Shown here: piece after piece, positions 32,878 through 46,240 of the stretch
How the letters are laid out: the number at the start of each line of letters is the position of its first letter
How positions within the stretch are numbered: position 1 is the stretch's first letter
Source of the DNA: Paraburkholderia sp. NMBU_R16
GTDB taxonomy: Bacteria > Pseudomonadota > Gammaproteobacteria > Burkholderiales > Burkholderiaceae
Direction of reading: 5' to 3'
Assembly (NCBI RefSeq): GCF_013282575.1
Contig: NZ_JAAAYE010000041.1
Location: 1-54,141, forward strand
Length of the DNA: 54,141 nucleotides
Made by a program: the position numbers and the translations under genes
Notes under the pieces: model-generated
Seen by the model: only the letters and a program-made list of their open reading frames with translations
Database searches by the model: none
Told to the model about the DNA's origin: nothing

Positions 32878-34389
32878 GTGATCAAATCCCAACCCCTTCG
32901 CACGAATTTTCGCTCGGGGTCGACGGCGGCGGTCAACGATCGTTGCATCGACACCGATACCGATACCGATACCGATACCCATGCCGATAAAACACATCCC
33001 GCGCGAGCGAACGCGGCCTCGTTGATCGTTCTACTGACGGGCGCATTCCTCTCGCCGCTCGATTACTTCATCGTCAATCTCGCATTGCCGGCCATCCGCG
33101 GCGGTCTCGGCGCAAGCAGCGCCGAGCTTCAATTGATCGTCTCAGCCTATACCTCGGCCTTTGCGGTGCTGCTCGTCACCGGCGGGCGGCTCGGCGACCG
33201 CTTCGGCCGCAAACGCCTTTTCATGGGGGGCATGGCAGGGTTTCTCGTCGCTTCGCTGTTGTGCGCGCTCGCGCCGAACGGCGCATTTCTCGTTGCGGCT
33301 CGCGTCATGCAGGGCGCCTCGGCGGCCATACTCGTGCCGCAGATCCTCGCGACCATCCGCAGCGTCTTCCCCAAAGAGCGGCAAACGGCGGTCATGAGCC
33401 TCTACGGTTTCGTCTACGGCTTCGCCTCCGTCGCGGGACAGATAGGCGGCGGACTGCTCGTCACGCTGCACCCGTTCGGGCTCGGATGGCAATCGATCTT
33501 TCTCATCAATGTGCCGGTAGGCGTGCTCGCACTGGCAGGCGCATGGCGCTTCGTTCCCGAAAGCCGTGCCGCACGCACAGCAGGCAACGATTGGCTCGGT
33601 CTCACGCTGCTATCGGCGTTCTTCGCCCTCGTCATCTATCCGCTGACCCAGGGACGCGAAGCGGGCTGGCCGCTGTGGGCGTGGACGATGCTCGCCGCCA
33701 GCGTGCCGGCGCTCGCAGCTTTTGTGCTGGCCGAGTATCGCGCGCATCGCGCGGGCAAAGACCCGCTCGTCGAGCTCGCTTTGTTCAGGAATCCCGTGTT
33801 TTCCGTCGGGCTCGTGCTGGCGTTCTGCTTCTATTGCGATAGCGCCTTTTTTCTCACCTACGGGATCTATCTTCAGTCGGGCCTCGGATGGTCCGCGCTC
33901 GTCGCCGGCGCGGCGGTCTTTCCGTTCGGCGCGGGCTCGATTCTCGGGCCGCTGTGCTCGCCCGCCATCGTGCGCCGCATCGGTAATCACGTCCTCACGG
34001 CCGGCTTCGCCGCGCTTGCGCTCGGGTTCGCCGCGACAGCGGCCGCTTCGCTGCGCGTCGTGCCGGGCGGACTGTTTTACGCGGGCCTGGTCCTTGCCGG
34101 CGTCGGGCACGGTCTGGTGCTGCCGAACGTGGTGCGCATCGTCATCGGCGAAATTCCGCCGGCCAAAGCGGGGCTCGCGGGCAGCATCGTCACATCGATG
34201 CTGCAAATCGGCTCGGCGTTCGGCGCGACGGCGATCGGCGGCCTGTTTTTCTCCGTCGCGGCCGAGGGGGCCAATGCAGCACGCCACGCGCAGGCTTATC
34301 GCGATAGCATCGCTGTCGTGGCAACGCTCTTCGCCGCTTGCATCGTTATTGCTGCACTGATGTCGAAAAGCACGCAGCGGCCTCGCTGA
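32878..34389 (+). CDS. MFS transporter, DHA2-like drug exporter
   Basis: 503 residues using GTG at 32878 (AGAGG 8 bases upstream); an earlier in-frame GTG at 32794 has no ribosome site. The first 45 residues are hydrophilic and include a D-T repeat from a hexanucleotide tandem. About 14 membrane helices follow. MFS motif A appears as GGRLGDRFGRKRLFMGG, and the VLVPQILATIRSVFP segment with motif C-like GQIGGGLLV fits drug:proton antiporters. It probably exports toxic compounds. The amidase lies 111 bases upstream on the same strand, so both may share the palindromic promoter. Confidence 0.85.
   Translation: MIKSQPLRTNFRSGSTAAVNDRCIDTDTDTDTDTHADKTHPARANAASLIVLLTGAFLSPLDYFIVNLALPAIRGGLGASSAELQLIVSAYTSAFAVLLVTGGRLGDRFGRKRLFMGGMAGFLVASLLCALAPNGAFLVAARVMQGASAAILVPQILATIRSVFPKERQTAVMSLYGFVYGFASVAGQIGGGLLVTLHPFGLGWQSIFLINVPVGVLALAGAWRFVPESRAARTAGNDWLGLTLLSAFFALVIYPLTQGREAGWPLWAWTMLAASVPALAAFVLAEYRAHRAGKDPLVELALFRNPVFSVGLVLAFCFYCDSAFFLTYGIYLQSGLGWSALVAGAAVFPFGAGSILGPLCSPAIVRRIGNHVLTAGFAALALGFAATAAASLRVVPGGLFYAGLVLAGVGHGLVLPNVVRIVIGEIPPAKAGLAGSIVTSMLQIGSAFGATAIGGLFFSVAAEGANAARHAQAYRDSIAVVATLFAACIVIAALMSKSTQRPR
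32950..32979 (+). repeat. Hexanucleotide tandem repeat in the transporter N-terminus
   Basis: One GACACC followed by four perfect GATACC units (32950-32979), coding for alternating Asp-Thr. Copy-number change would add or remove Asp-Thr pairs without shifting the frame. Confidence 0.85.
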
Positions 34390-34421
34390 AACCGGGCGCG
34401 TTGCGGTCCCGCGCGCCAAAC

Positions 34422-34805
34422 ATGTCCATGGCTACTGTGCTCGCCGATACGGTTTTGATCGTGCACGCGTGCGTCGTCCTCTTCATCGTGGGCGGCTTCG
34501 CGGCCATCTGGTGCGGTGCCGCACGCCATTGGCGCTGGGTGCGCGAACCGCGCTTTCGCTTCGTTCATCTCGCATCGATCGGCATCGTCGCAGCGCTCGC
34601 CCTCCTCGGCGTGCCGTGCCCGCTGACCACGCTGGAGGCATGGCTGCGCGAGAGCGGCCCGAACTCGCAAGGCTTCATCGCCTACTGGGTCGGGCGGCTT
34701 CTTTATTACGATCTCCCCGGCTGGCTGTTCACCGTGATCTATGCCGCTTTCGCGTTCATCGTGCTGCTGACGTGGCGATTCGTTCCGCCGCGGCCGCGTT
34801 CATAA
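34422..34805 (+). CDS. DUF2784 membrane protein
   Basis: 127 residues from ATG at 34422 (a second ATG at 34428); the open frame begins inside the MFS gene but the first recognisable residue is MATVLADTVLIVHACVVLFI. Four hydrophobic segments and the conserved GVPCPLTTLEAWLRE and GFIAYWVGRLLYYDLPGWLF blocks are typical of DUF2784. Inner-membrane location is predicted. The role of the family is not known. It lies 32 bases after the MFS gene on the same strand. Confidence 0.85.
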   Translation: MSMATVLADTVLIVHACVVLFIVGGFAAIWCGAARHWRWVREPRFRFVHLASIGIVAALALLGVPCPLTTLEAWLRESGPNSQGFIAYWVGRLLYYDLPGWLFTVIYAAFAFIVLLTWRFVPPRPRS

Positions 34806-35033
34806 CGCATGCCTACCCAGCTGCGGTAGTCGACAAAATCCAGTCGAATGTTAAACAGCGAACATCCGCCTGCCATCGGCAATTGATCTCGCACCGAGGC
34901 GAGCACATAGTTCTGACTAAAGTGACAGAAGGCGACTCGCCGCGCCCCATGCGAGCCCCGCGCTCGCTTGCCGGTCCATGGGCAACCTCAGCAAACATGC
35001 GCGTTCGCGCGGGCGCGCCACCGTCGAAAGCCT

Positions 35034-36656
35034 ATGCACACGGAAGCCACCTCACAGTCGGCCACTCCGGCGCCTTGCGTCAGATGCGGCGCAGCCGTGG
35101 ACTCCGACGCCCTGCACTGCCCGCGTTGCGGGCAGCCCGTCTTGCGGCAAACCCGCGTGCGAACGCGACCACGCCCGACTCCGCCGGCGGCGTCGCCGCC
35201 ATCCGCGCGCCCCGCCCCCGCGCTCAGCGGCGCCGCACCGATGCGCCGGCGCATGCTTGCCGCGCTGCCGCACCGCCTCACCTCGGGCGATACGAACGGG
35301 GCGCGGCGCTGGGGGGTGTCGGCGAGCGTGGCGTGGATACTGTTCGGCTTCGCGATCGTCTTTGGCGCAATCGTGGCCATCGACGAGCACGATAACGCTC
35401 AAATGCTTTGGCCCACCGCTGCGGACCCGCCCTCGCACGAGACTCAGAGAACGCAGGAAGACGTGCCGCAGGCAGACCGGGCACCGCATCGACAGGACGC
35501 GCCCGCAGCACCCGCAACGCCCGCCGCGTCACGTTCGCCGCTGCAGGCGCTGTCTTCGGCGGCGCTCGTCGATTTGCTTCGACAACAACTCGACACCGTA
35601 CGCCACGAGAATGCCGCCGACGCGCAACGCACCCTCGGCGGCCCACCTGCGCATAACGGCCCTGCGGTCGTTGCGCCAGGTGGCGAACCGGTCAACAGCA
35701 CCGCGGCGACGCTCGCTGCGAAGCGCGCCGCGGCAAGCGCTGCGGCTGCGCCGCGCAAGCCGGTCTCGTCCACGCTCGCGAAAAAGGCTGCACCGCAGCC
35801 ATCGGTCCCGGCCCATCGGCTGCCCGCTCCAGTCGCGGCACCGCTGCGCCCTTCGGCAAGTCCCGCGCCGTCGACACCGCAATCAGAGGCGCTCGCCTCG
35901 ACACGGCCGGCCGCCTCGGGGCCGTCGCGTGCAACAGCCGTACCGGCCGCGCGGCCCACCGCCGACACGGCCGAGGCCCCCGCCACACAGGCTCGGACAC
36001 TGCCGCCCAGCCCGGCCTCCGCCGCACAGGCGCCCCGTATCGCCGAACAGCCTGTCACACCGGAGGCCGAGACGTCGCCCGTACCGGCGGGGCCATCTTC
36101 GGCGCCCTCGACATCCGCGGCACCCGCCGCGCTCGCCATGCCGGCAGTCATCCCGGCACCAGCCGAGCGTGGTGACGAAGCGCATCCTCGTCTGCGCCCC
36201 GGCTGCGCGGCAGGCGGCGATGGCGCGGACTGCAAGGAGACCGCAGCGCCTCCCGATACGAGCGGCTCCCGCATACCGCCCGCGGGGCAATCGAACGAAG
36301 TCTGGTCGGGGGCGGTAAAGCGGGCTCCGGCGGCCTCGGCAGCGATGGCGTCAGGCCCGGATCATGAGCAAGCCGCGCAGACGCAAATGCAGACGTCGAC
36401 GAAGCGAGTGGCGAAGGGCCATACGCCCAAACAGCGCGTCGCCTCGGCGGCATCGTCCCGGGCCGTTCGACGCGCAACGGAACGCACGGCCACAGCCGAG
36501 CATACCGAAGAACATGGAGCCGCCTCGTCGCCATTGGCGATGGCCAAGCAGACCTGGCACACGGTGCTATCCGAGATCGAGCCCCGCGAGCGGCTCAAAC
36601 CGGCGCGGACCACGGAGCTGTCGGCGTCGCATACCGAGATCTACCGTGGCCATTGA
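35034..36656 (+). CDS. Zinc-ribbon membrane protein with long Ala/Pro-rich domain
   Basis: 540 residues from ATG at 35034. An N-terminal zinc ribbon (C15-x2-C18, C29-x2-C32: CVRCGAAVDSDALHCPRCGQ) is followed by a single membrane helix at about 95-115 (VSASVAWILFGFAIVFGAIV). The remaining 420 residues are low-complexity Ala/Pro/Ser/Thr with short Lys/Arg clusters and two possible disulphide Cys (RPGCAAGGDGADCKE). The topology suggests a cytoplasmic ribbon and an extended periplasmic arm. No family recognised. High GC and repeats make long antisense frames here, so exact limits are less certain than for ordinary genes. Confidence 0.7.
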   Translation: MHTEATSQSATPAPCVRCGAAVDSDALHCPRCGQPVLRQTRVRTRPRPTPPAASPPSARPAPALSGAAPMRRRMLAALPHRLTSGDTNGARRWGVSASVAWILFGFAIVFGAIVAIDEHDNAQMLWPTAADPPSHETQRTQEDVPQADRAPHRQDAPAAPATPAASRSPLQALSSAALVDLLRQQLDTVRHENAADAQRTLGGPPAHNGPAVVAPGGEPVNSTAATLAAKRAAASAAAAPRKPVSSTLAKKAAPQPSVPAHRLPAPVAAPLRPSASPAPSTPQSEALASTRPAASGPSRATAVPAARPTADTAEAPATQARTLPPSPASAAQAPRIAEQPVTPEAETSPVPAGPSSAPSTSAAPAALAMPAVIPAPAERGDEAHPRLRPGCAAGGDGADCKETAAPPDTSGSRIPPAGQSNEVWSGAVKRAPAASAAMASGPDHEQAAQTQMQTSTKRVAKGHTPKQRVASAASSRAVRRATERTATAEHTEEHGAASSPLAMAKQTWHTVLSEIEPRERLKPARTTELSASHTEIYRGH

Positions 36657-36723
36657 CTGACGTCCGAGCCGGATGCCCCACTCGGCGCAGCGCGGACGAC
36701 GACAAGCCGCGCGAACCCGGGAG

Positions 36724-38424
36724 TCATGCTCCGGCGCGTGCCTTGCGCCCCTGTTCCCGGATTTGTTCGAGCGTGGCGGACGGCGTGCTCACCTCCTGCG
36801 GCATGCGGATTTCGATCAACGCCGGCAGGCCGCTGGCGATCGAACGCTCGAGCGCGGGCAAGAATTCGGCCGTCTTGACGACCGTCTCGCCATGCGCGCC
36901 GAACGAACGCGCATAGGCTGCGAAGTCGGGGTTGGTCAGTGCCGTGCCATGCGGCCGGTCAGGATAGTGGCGCTCCTGATGCATGCGGATGGTGCCGTAA
37001 TGACCGTTGTTGACGACGATGAAGATCGCATTCAGGCCGTACTGCATGGCCGTCGCCAGCTCATGGCCCGCCATCATGAAGCAACCGTCGCCGGCAAGGG
37101 CCACTGCGATCCGCTCGGGATAGAGCGCTTTCGCTGCCAGCGCCGCGGGTACGCCATATCCCATCGCCCCGCTCGTCGGCGCCAGTTGCGTCTTGAAGCA
37201 CCGATAGGCGAAGTGCCGGTGCAGCCAGATCGCGTAGTTGCCCGCGCCATTCGAAACGAAAGCGTCTTCCGGCAGCCGCTCGCGCAGTTGCACCATGATT
37301 TCGCCCAACTGCACGTCGCCCAGCATCGGGCGCGGCCGGTGCCATTCCAGGTAGGCGCGATGCGCGTCCTCCGCGCTGCCGGCCCATGCGGGCGCAGCGC
37401 TCGGCTCGAGTGCCGCGAGCGCCGCCGCCATCTCAGGCATGCCTGAAACGATCGGCAGATCGGCCGCATAAACGCGCCCGAGTTCTTCCGCCCCCTGATG
37501 CACGTGGACGAGCGTCTGCTTCGTTTTCGGAATGTCGAGCAGCGTATAGCCGCCTGTCGTCGCCTCGCCGAGGCGCGGGCCGATCGCCAGCAGGAGGTCC
37601 GCCTCGCCGATGCGCCGCCCGAGCGCGGGATTGATACCTAGCCCCACGTCGCCGGCATAGTTCGCATGCGCATTATCGAAGAGGTCCTGATAGCGGAAAG
37701 CGCATCCCACCGGCAATTGCCAGTTTTCCGCGAAGCGGCGTATGTCGTCGCAGGCGCCCGCCGTCCATCCGCTGCCGCCGAGAATCAGCATGGGCTGCCG
37801 CGCGTTCTCGAGCATCGCGCGCACGCGTTCGATCTGCGCCGTCGCCGGCGACGCGGCGACGCGCTGAAACCGGGGCGCCGCCGGCACGGCCGGGCAAGGG
37901 TCCGAGAGCATGTCCTCGGGCAGCGCCAACACGACCGGCCCCGGTCGCCCCGAACAGGCAACATGAAACGCGTGGCTCAGATATTCGGGAATGCGCCGCG
38001 CGTCGTCGATTTGCGCGACCCACTTCGCCATTTGACCGAACATGCGCCGATAGTCGATCTCCTGGAACGCCTCGCGATCGAGATGCTCGCGCGCGCATTG
38101 CCCGATGAAGAGAATCATCGGCGTCGAATCCTGAAACGCCGTATGCACGCCGATCGAGGCATGCGTGGCGCCCGGACCGCGCGTCACGAAAGCCACGCCG
38201 GGCCGTCCCGTCATTTTCCCGGTCGCCTCGGCCATATTGGCGGCCGCCGCTTCATGCCGGCAAACGAACGTGCGGATATGCGCATCCTCGTCATGCAGTG
38301 CATCGAGCACTGCCAGAAAGCTCTCGCCCGGTACGCAGAAAACGCGATCGACACCCTGCGCGAGCAAGGCATCGACGATGAGACGTGCACCGGTCGTGGA
38401 AACGGCGCCAGCGGCGTTGACCAT
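36724..38424 (-). CDS. ThDP-dependent enzyme, acetolactate-synthase-like
   Basis: 566 residues from ATG at 38424, with AGGAGGT 9 bases upstream. It has the N-terminal pyrimidine-binding domain with catalytic E58 ([20 protein letters not shown]), a central domain with [13 protein letters not shown], and the C-terminal ThDP domain with [20 protein letters not shown] ending in NNGHYG (the GDG-x-NN metal motif). [20 protein letters not shown] is typical of large acetolactate-synthase-like proteins. The FAD and branched-chain regulatory features are unclear, and no small ilvH subunit is adjacent. It may be a decarboxylase or a catabolic carboligase rather than biosynthetic IlvB. It follows sdaA on the same strand. 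Confidence 0.85.
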   Translation of the reverse strand: MVNAAGAVSTTGARLIVDALLAQGVDRVFCVPGESFLAVLDALHDEDAHIRTFVCRHEAAAANMAEATGKMTGRPGVAFVTRGPGATHASIGVHTAFQDSTPMILFIGQCAREHLDREAFQEIDYRRMFGQMAKWVAQIDDARRIPEYLSHAFHVACSGRPGPVVLALPEDMLSDPCPAVPAAPRFQRVAASPATAQIERVRAMLENARQPMLILGGSGWTAGACDDIRRFAENWQLPVGCAFRYQDLFDNAHANYAGDVGLGINPALGRRIGEADLLLAIGPRLGEATTGGYTLLDIPKTKQTLVHVHQGAEELGRVYAADLPIVSGMPEMAAALAALEPSAAPAWAGSAEDAHRAYLEWHRPRPMLGDVQLGEIMVQLRERLPEDAFVSNGAGNYAIWLHRHFAYRCFKTQLAPTSGAMGYGVPAALAAKALYPERIAVALAGDGCFMMAGHELATAMQYGLNAIFIVVNNGHYGTIRMHQERHYPDRPHGTALTNPDFAAYARSFGAHGETVVKTAEFLPALERSIASGLPALIEIRMPQEVSTPSATLEQIREQGRKARAGA

Positions 38425-38508
38425 GATGCTGCGACCTCCTGATTGGTTGGACGTCCTTCGAGAAAACATCAGCACGCCATGCGGCGGATCCGTCGAAAGC
38501 GCCGCGCC

Positions 38509-39897
38509 TCAGCACTCGACGATATTGACCGCGAGCCCGCCGCGCGATGTCTCCTTGTACTTCGTTTTCATGTCGGCGCCGGTCTCGCGCATCGTCTTGA
38601 TGACCGAATCGAGCGAGACGTAGTGACTGCCGTCGCCGCGTAAGGCCATGCGCGCGGCATTGACAGCCTTCACCGAAGCCATGGCATTACGTTCGATGCA
38701 GGGAATCTGCACCATCCCGCCCACCGGATCGCAGGTGAGCCCGAGGTTGTGTTCCATGCCGATTTCCGCGGCGTTTTCGACCTGTTTCGGGCTGCCGCCC
38801 ATAACCGCCGCGAGCGCGCCGGCCGCCATCGAGCAGGCCACGCCGACTTCACCCTGGCATCCGACTTCCGCGCCTGAAATCGACGCATTGAGTTTGTAGA
38901 GAATGCCGATGGCCGCCGCCGTCATCAAAAAGTCGATCACGCCTTGTTCGTTGGCGCCGGGCGTGAAGCGCGTGTAATAGTGCAGCACCGCGGGGATGAT
39001 GCCCGCGGCGCCGTTCGTCGGCGCCGTCACGACACGGCCGCCGGCAGCGTTCTCCTCATTGACCGCGATCGCATAAAGGTTGATCCAGTCGATCATCGAG
39101 AGCGGATCGCGCAAACCTTGCTCCGGATTGCCGGACAGATCGCGATAGAGCTGCGGCGCGCGGCGCTTGACGTTGAAAGGCCCGGGCAGCGTACCGTCGG
39201 CGTCGGGGTTGCCTACGCCGCAACCGCGTGCGACACACGCCTGCATGACCTCCCAGATTTTCAGCAAGCCGCTTCGCGTCTCGTCGTCGGTATGCCAGAC
39301 GCGCTCGTTCTCCCACATCAGTTGCGCAATGCTCTTGCCCGTGGCGGTGCACCGCGCGAGCAATTCATTACCGCTGCGAAATGGATGGGGGAGCTGGTCG
39401 ACAGCGGCGAGTACCTTCGTATTCGGCGCGCCGGCTGTCACGACGAAGCCACCGCCCACCGAGAGGTACGTCGATTCGCGCAGGGTCGTGCCCGCCGAAT
39501 CGGCCGCGAGCAGCTTGAGCCCGTTCGGATGCTCGGGCAGCGCCTGACGATAAAACGCGATGTGATCCTTCGGTGTGAAGTCGATTTCGTGCTTGCCGAG
39601 CAGTGCGAGGCGCCGCGTGCTACGCACTGCATCGAGACGCGCCGCGATCGTGGTCGGATCGACCGTGTCGGGGGCCTCGCCCAGCAGTCCCAGCATCACG
39701 CCGCGGTCGGTGCCATGGCCTTTGCCCGTCGCGCCCAGCGACCCATAGAGCTCGACCTTGAGCGCCGCGGTGGCGCCTAGCAGTCCGTCGCGTTCGAGTC
39801 CCTGCGCGAACATCAAGGCCGCGCGCATCGGCCCGACCGTATGGGAACTCGACGGACCGATGCCGATTTTGAAGAGATCGAAAACGCTGACTGCCAT
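38509..39897 (-). CDS. sdaA: L-serine ammonia-lyase (serine dehydratase)
   Basis: 462 residues with GGAG upstream. The N-terminal beta domain starts [20 protein letters not shown], the family signature. The C-terminal alpha domain has [20 protein letters not shown] and [20 protein letters not shown] with the cysteines that hold the oxygen-sensitive 4Fe-4S cluster. It turns L-serine into pyruvate and ammonia. In Burkholderia it often stands after gcvP, linking glycine cleavage and serine hydroxymethyltransferase to pyruvate. Here an alginate-lyase-like gene sits between them. The gap to the ThDP gene is 84 bases. Confidence 0.95.
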   Translation of the reverse strand: MAVSVFDLFKIGIGPSSSHTVGPMRAALMFAQGLERDGLLGATAALKVELYGSLGATGKGHGTDRGVMLGLLGEAPDTVDPTTIAARLDAVRSTRRLALLGKHEIDFTPKDHIAFYRQALPEHPNGLKLLAADSAGTTLRESTYLSVGGGFVVTAGAPNTKVLAAVDQLPHPFRSGNELLARCTATGKSIAQLMWENERVWHTDDETRSGLLKIWEVMQACVARGCGVGNPDADGTLPGPFNVKRRAPQLYRDLSGNPEQGLRDPLSMIDWINLYAIAVNEENAAGGRVVTAPTNGAAGIIPAVLHYYTRFTPGANEQGVIDFLMTAAAIGILYKLNASISGAEVGCQGEVGVACSMAAGALAAVMGGSPKQVENAAEIGMEHNLGLTCDPVGGMVQIPCIERNAMASVKAVNAARMALRGDGSHYVSLDSVIKTMRETGADMKTKYKETSRGGLAVNIVEC

Positions 39898-39930
39898 TGT
39901 TGCTCCAGAAAAGGAAGATCGATGCTCCGC

Positions 39931-41076
39931 TCATCGCGCCGCAAGCGGCAGACAGACGGCCACCCAGGCCGGCGGCGCCGGCGAAAGCAGCAGTGCGACG
40001 CTGGTGTAGCGCCCCGACAGACGCGCCGCGAGGTGAAAAAGCGGCGCCGAGCGCTTGGGGTCCCATGGGCCCGAAAAGCCCGGCACGCCGGCCGCGCGCC
40101 GTTGCGCGTCGAACGGCACGCTCGAATGCACGAATTCTTCATGCGTCTTTTGGCCGAGCGCGTAAGGCACGAGCCAATTGAGCGCGAGCGCAAGCGAGGC
40201 GCCATTGCCCGCCTTGAGCGTGAGCCAGTTGCGGTTGTGGCGCCGCGCGGCAAGCGCCGCGGCAACGAGCGGCTCGAGATCGTAGGCGACGTAATGCAGC
40301 GCGTCCCGTTCGGCGAAATCGACGGTCGAACCGTCCGGCGCAATGTTGTTGCCGATCTGCTCGACGAAGATACGCTGCGCGGCATCGATGAGCTTGCGAT
40401 CGTCGAGCGTGAAAGCCGCCATCGCAACGAGCTTCACGCGATGGCTTTCCCAGTTGTTCCGATAGGTGCCGCTGAGGGGATGCGCCGCGCTGTCGATGCG
40501 TGCGACGTAGCCATTGCCCAGCGTCGCGATGAAGGCCGCGGTCGCGTTGCGCGTCTTGACCGGCAGTGCACTCGCCGTCATGTCGTAAGCGAGGATCAGC
40601 GAGTCGAAATGGGTTTCGTCGATCGGATTGAAACTGGGGCGATAGGTACCCACCCAGGCCGCGAGAAACCGGTCGACGAGCTTCAAGTAACGGTCATCGC
40701 CCGTCGCGCGCCAAACGAGCGCGGCATCGCGCATCAGTTCGAGCTCTTTTTCGGCTTCGATGCTCTCGTCGTAAATCCCCTCGTGCGGCAGCACGCCCTC
40801 GGTGTGCAGCCGCGGGAGCGGCTTGGGCTCGGCGCCGAGCTGACCACCGACACGCTTCATCAACGCCTGAACATCCGGCGCCGCGTTGGCGCGCTCGCTC
40901 GTTTGCAATCCTGGAGCGGCGCAGAAGTTCATCGCCGCATGAGCCGGTACGGCCGGCATCGTGCACGCCGTCGCACAGGCGAGTAGCCGCGGCCAGCGCA
41001 ACGCTCGCGCACCCTGATCGCGCCATGTCCGCAGCCGTGTTACGCGCCCGCTCGTCGTGGCCCCCATTCGCACCAT
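39931..41076 (-). CDS. Alginate-lyase-like secreted protein
   Basis: 381 residues from ATG at 41076 (AAGGAG 6 bases upstream); the longer open frame upstream is non-coding. The N-terminal basic stretch and hydrophobic core (LRWPRLLACATACTMPAVPA ending AHA) form a signal peptide. The mature protein is mostly helical with the alginate-lyase superfamily segments LILAYDMTA, GTYRNNWESHRVKLVAMAAF and NIAPDGSTVDFAERDALHYV. The Asn and His of NNWESH fit the usual NNH-type active site but differ from AlgL itself. It probably acts in the periplasm on a polysaccharide. It separates gcvP from sdaA. Confidence 0.8.
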   Translation of the reverse strand: MVRMGATTSGRVTRLRTWRDQGARALRWPRLLACATACTMPAVPAHAAMNFCAAPGLQTSERANAAPDVQALMKRVGGQLGAEPKPLPRLHTEGVLPHEGIYDESIEAEKELELMRDAALVWRATGDDRYLKLVDRFLAAWVGTYRPSFNPIDETHFDSLILAYDMTASALPVKTRNATAAFIATLGNGYVARIDSAAHPLSGTYRNNWESHRVKLVAMAAFTLDDRKLIDAAQRIFVEQIGNNIAPDGSTVDFAERDALHYVAYDLEPLVAAALAARRHNRNWLTLKAGNGASLALALNWLVPYALGQKTHEEFVHSSVPFDAQRRAAGVPGFSGPWDPKRSAPLFHLAARLSGRYTSVALLLSPAPPAWVAVCLPLAAR

Positions 41077-41206
41077 GCGTCGCTCCTTCGTTTGCTTGAT
41101 CGCGGTGTGAGATGTTAGCCGGTATTCGTGTCGAGCGACGCACGGGGACGCGCTCCGCGCCGAAGCCGCGCAATGCGGCCCGGCGTGCGCGCGCAGGGTC
41201 CGCCCG

Positions 41207-44164
<2,958 letters not shown>

Positions 44165-44268
44165 GATGGGCGTGCGGTGCGTGCGGTGCGTGTGGCGCGA
44201 GTGGCGCGGTTCGCGCGGCGGCTTCGACGAACCACGGCGAAGCGCGCCGCGCGATATAACGAAAATGT

Positions 44269-44649
44269 TCAGTCGATCAGCTTGGAGTAAGCCGCAGCGT
44301 CGAGCAGCTTGTCGGTCGACGCGCTGTCGGCCAGCTTGATCTTGAAGAGCCAGCTGTCGTAGGCATCGCTGTTCACCGCGTCGGGCGTATCGACGATGGC
44401 CGAGTTCACTTCGACGATTTCACCCGAGACCGGCGAGTAGATGTCCGAGGCCGCCTTCACCGATTCGACCACGCCGACCGCGTCACCAGCGGTCACTTGT
44501 TTTCCGACTTCGGGCAGTTCGAGGAAGACGATGTCGCCGAGTGTGCTTTGCGCGTGATCGGTAATGCCGATCGTCAGCGTACCGTCCGCTTCGGTGCGCA
44601 GCCATTCGTGCTCTTCGGTGTACTTGAGATCGGCCGGGACGTTGCTCAT
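44269..44649 (-). CDS. gcvH: Glycine cleavage system H protein
   Basis: 126 residues with AGGAG upstream. The lipoyl-bearing lysine is K65 in [25 protein letters not shown] and [19 protein letters not shown] are the usual start and strand motifs. The lipoyl arm shuttles the aminomethyl group from GcvP to GcvT and electrons to the L protein. Gene order T-H-P on one strand supports an operon. No lpd gene for the L protein is in the window, as is common. Confidence 0.97.
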   Translation of the reverse strand: MSNVPADLKYTEEHEWLRTEADGTLTIGITDHAQSTLGDIVFLELPEVGKQVTAGDAVGVVESVKAASDIYSPVSGEIVEVNSAIVDTPDAVNSDAYDSWLFKIKLADSASTDKLLDAAAYSKLID

Positions 44650-44712
44650 CGGATGCTCCTGATAAATGGATAAATTCGGATAACGCGAAACGCGTGCACC
44701 GCGCGCCCGGCG

Positions 44713-45831
44713 TCAGGCGGCGAGCACCTTGCCGTTGCGCACGAACGGCAGTTTTACCACGGTTGCGTTCAACGCTTTGTCGCGAATCTGGACCTGTACC
44801 GTATCGCCGGGCTGCACGCCTTTGGGCACGCGCGCGAAGGCGATCGATTCGAGCATCGTCGGCGAAAACGTGCCGCTCGTGATCTCGCCCTCGCCCAACG
44901 GCGTCAGCACCTTCTGGTGCGCACGCAGCACGCCCGCCGCCTTGCCCCCTTCCTTACGCAGGATGAGACCGACAAATGCGCGCGTCGCACCGTTCGCCTC
45001 GAGCGCGGAGCGCCCGACGAACGGGCGGGGCGAGTTCAGATCGACGGTCCACGCGAGGCCTGCGTCGAGTGGCGAGACCGTCTCGTCCATGTCTTGGCCG
45101 AAAAGATTCATGCCTGCTTCGAGGCGCAGCGTGTCGCGCGCGCCGAGGCCGCACGGCACGACTCCCTGTGCGCGCAGCGCTTCCCACAGCTCGACGGCAT
45201 GCGTGGCCGGGACGATGACCTCGAACCCGTCTTCACCCGTATAACCCGTGCGCGCAATCATCAGCTCGCCGAACGGCGTGGCGCCGACGCTCGCCGCATT
45301 GAACGGCTTGAGCGGCTCGCTGGCCTCGCGTGCGGCCGGCACCGCTTGCCAGACTTTGGCGCGCGCATTCGGGCCCTGAACGGCGATGATGGCGAAATCG
45401 CGGCGCGGCGCGATCGTGAGGCCGAACGCGTGTTCGGCGTTCAGCCGCGAGAACCAGGCGATGTCTTTATCGGCCGTGCCCGCATTGACGACCACGCGAA
45501 ACCATTCGTCCGAGAAGTAGTAGACGATGAGATCGTCGACGACGCCGCCCGCTTCGTTGAGAAGGCACGAGTAGAGCGCGCGGCCGGGTGTTTGCAGCTT
45601 GGCAACGTTGTTCGCAATCGCGAATTCGAAGAACGCGCGGGCGCGCGGCCCGGTGAAATCGACGGCGCACATGTGCGAGACGTCGAACATGCCGGCATCG
45701 CGCCGGACTGCCTGATGTTCGTCGATCTGAGAGCCGTAGTTGACGGGCATGTCCCATCCGCCGAAGTCGACCATGCGTGCATCGAGCGCGCGATGGGTGG
45801 CGCGAAGCGGGGTACGTTTCAATTCGGTCAT
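44713..45831 (-). CDS. gcvT: Aminomethyltransferase, glycine cleavage T protein
   Basis: 372 residues from ATG at 45831 (MTELKRTPL); the frame extends to 45882 but that part lies in the riboswitch leader. N-terminal [20 protein letters not shown] and [17 protein letters not shown] signatures are present, then [12 protein letters not shown] and [20 protein letters not shown] for folate binding. It transfers the methylene group to tetrahydrofolate and releases ammonia. It is the first gene of the set, directly behind the glycine riboswitch. Confidence 0.97.
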   Translation of the reverse strand: MTELKRTPLRATHRALDARMVDFGGWDMPVNYGSQIDEHQAVRRDAGMFDVSHMCAVDFTGPRARAFFEFAIANNVAKLQTPGRALYSCLLNEAGGVVDDLIVYYFSDEWFRVVVNAGTADKDIAWFSRLNAEHAFGLTIAPRRDFAIIAVQGPNARAKVWQAVPAAREASEPLKPFNAASVGATPFGELMIARTGYTGEDGFEVIVPATHAVELWEALRAQGVVPCGLGARDTLRLEAGMNLFGQDMDETVSPLDAGLAWTVDLNSPRPFVGRSALEANGATRAFVGLILRKEGGKAAGVLRAHQKVLTPLGEGEITSGTFSPTMLESIAFARVPKGVQPGDTVQVQIRDKALNATVVKLPFVRNGKVLAA

Positions 45832-45869
45832 GGAATGGAGCCTCGGCACGCTACAGGGTTCGCGAAAAC

Positions 45870-45932
45870 AAAAAAGGGCCATGCCGATCGCGCTGCGCCG
45901 CGGTGGCCGCTGGCGTGTGCGATGGATGGCCC
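45870..45932 (-). terminator. Riboswitch expression platform: terminator-like hairpin before gcvT
   Basis: On the minus strand GGGCCAT (45926-45932) can pair with ATGGCCC (45876-45882), and six T follow at once (45870-45875). The loop is long but contains further GC pairs. The 5' arm touches the last paired strand of the second aptamer (45933-45937), so glycine binding could prevent the hairpin from forming and allow gcvT transcription. Confidence 0.65.
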
Positions 45933-46230
45933 CTCTGTCCTCGGTACCTGAGAGATTGCGCAGTTCGGGACGATCCCTGTTCCGGATTTCGTTTCCCGGC
46001 CAAACGCGCGCCCCTTCGGTGGGCAGCTTGCCGGGCTTCGCGCTGAAACGCGCGCCGCTGGCCGGCTACTGCCGCTCTCCAGAGTTCGAAACCGTCTGAC
46101 AGTATGAAGCAGGCTGTCAGATGTGGGTTTTCGACGCGGTCGGTCCTTTTGCCTGAGAGTTTGTGGGTGTGCCCCTTCGGCGGCGTGGCAGCATGGATGA
46201 ATGAACATGCTGTCGACGCACTCTCCCGAC
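45933..46230 (-). promoter_or_regulatory. Tandem glycine riboswitch upstream of gcvTHP
   Basis: Two aptamers on the minus strand. Aptamer I (46230-46139) has P1 GTCGG/CCGAC, the core CCGAAGGGGC and CTCTCAGGCAAAAGGACC. Aptamer II (46084-45933) has P1 CTCTG/CAGAG, CCGAAGGGGC and CTCTCAGG. A 54-base linker with an eight-pair hairpin (TCTGACAG/CTGTCAGA, 46095-46121) separates them, longer than the usual short linker. It senses glycine and should raise gcv expression. Both cores are complete. Confidence 0.93.
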
Positions 46231-46240
46231 GCGTGCGCGA

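Noticed and set aside
32497-32997. Antisense frame starting with a Gly-Ile repeat
   Set aside because: The Gly-Ile repeat is only the complement of the GATACC tandem; the rest is antisense to the amidase.
35444-36274. Antisense Gly/Ala-rich open frame within the zinc-ribbon gene
   Set aside because: Low-complexity complement of an Ala/Pro-rich coding region; no start signal or domain.
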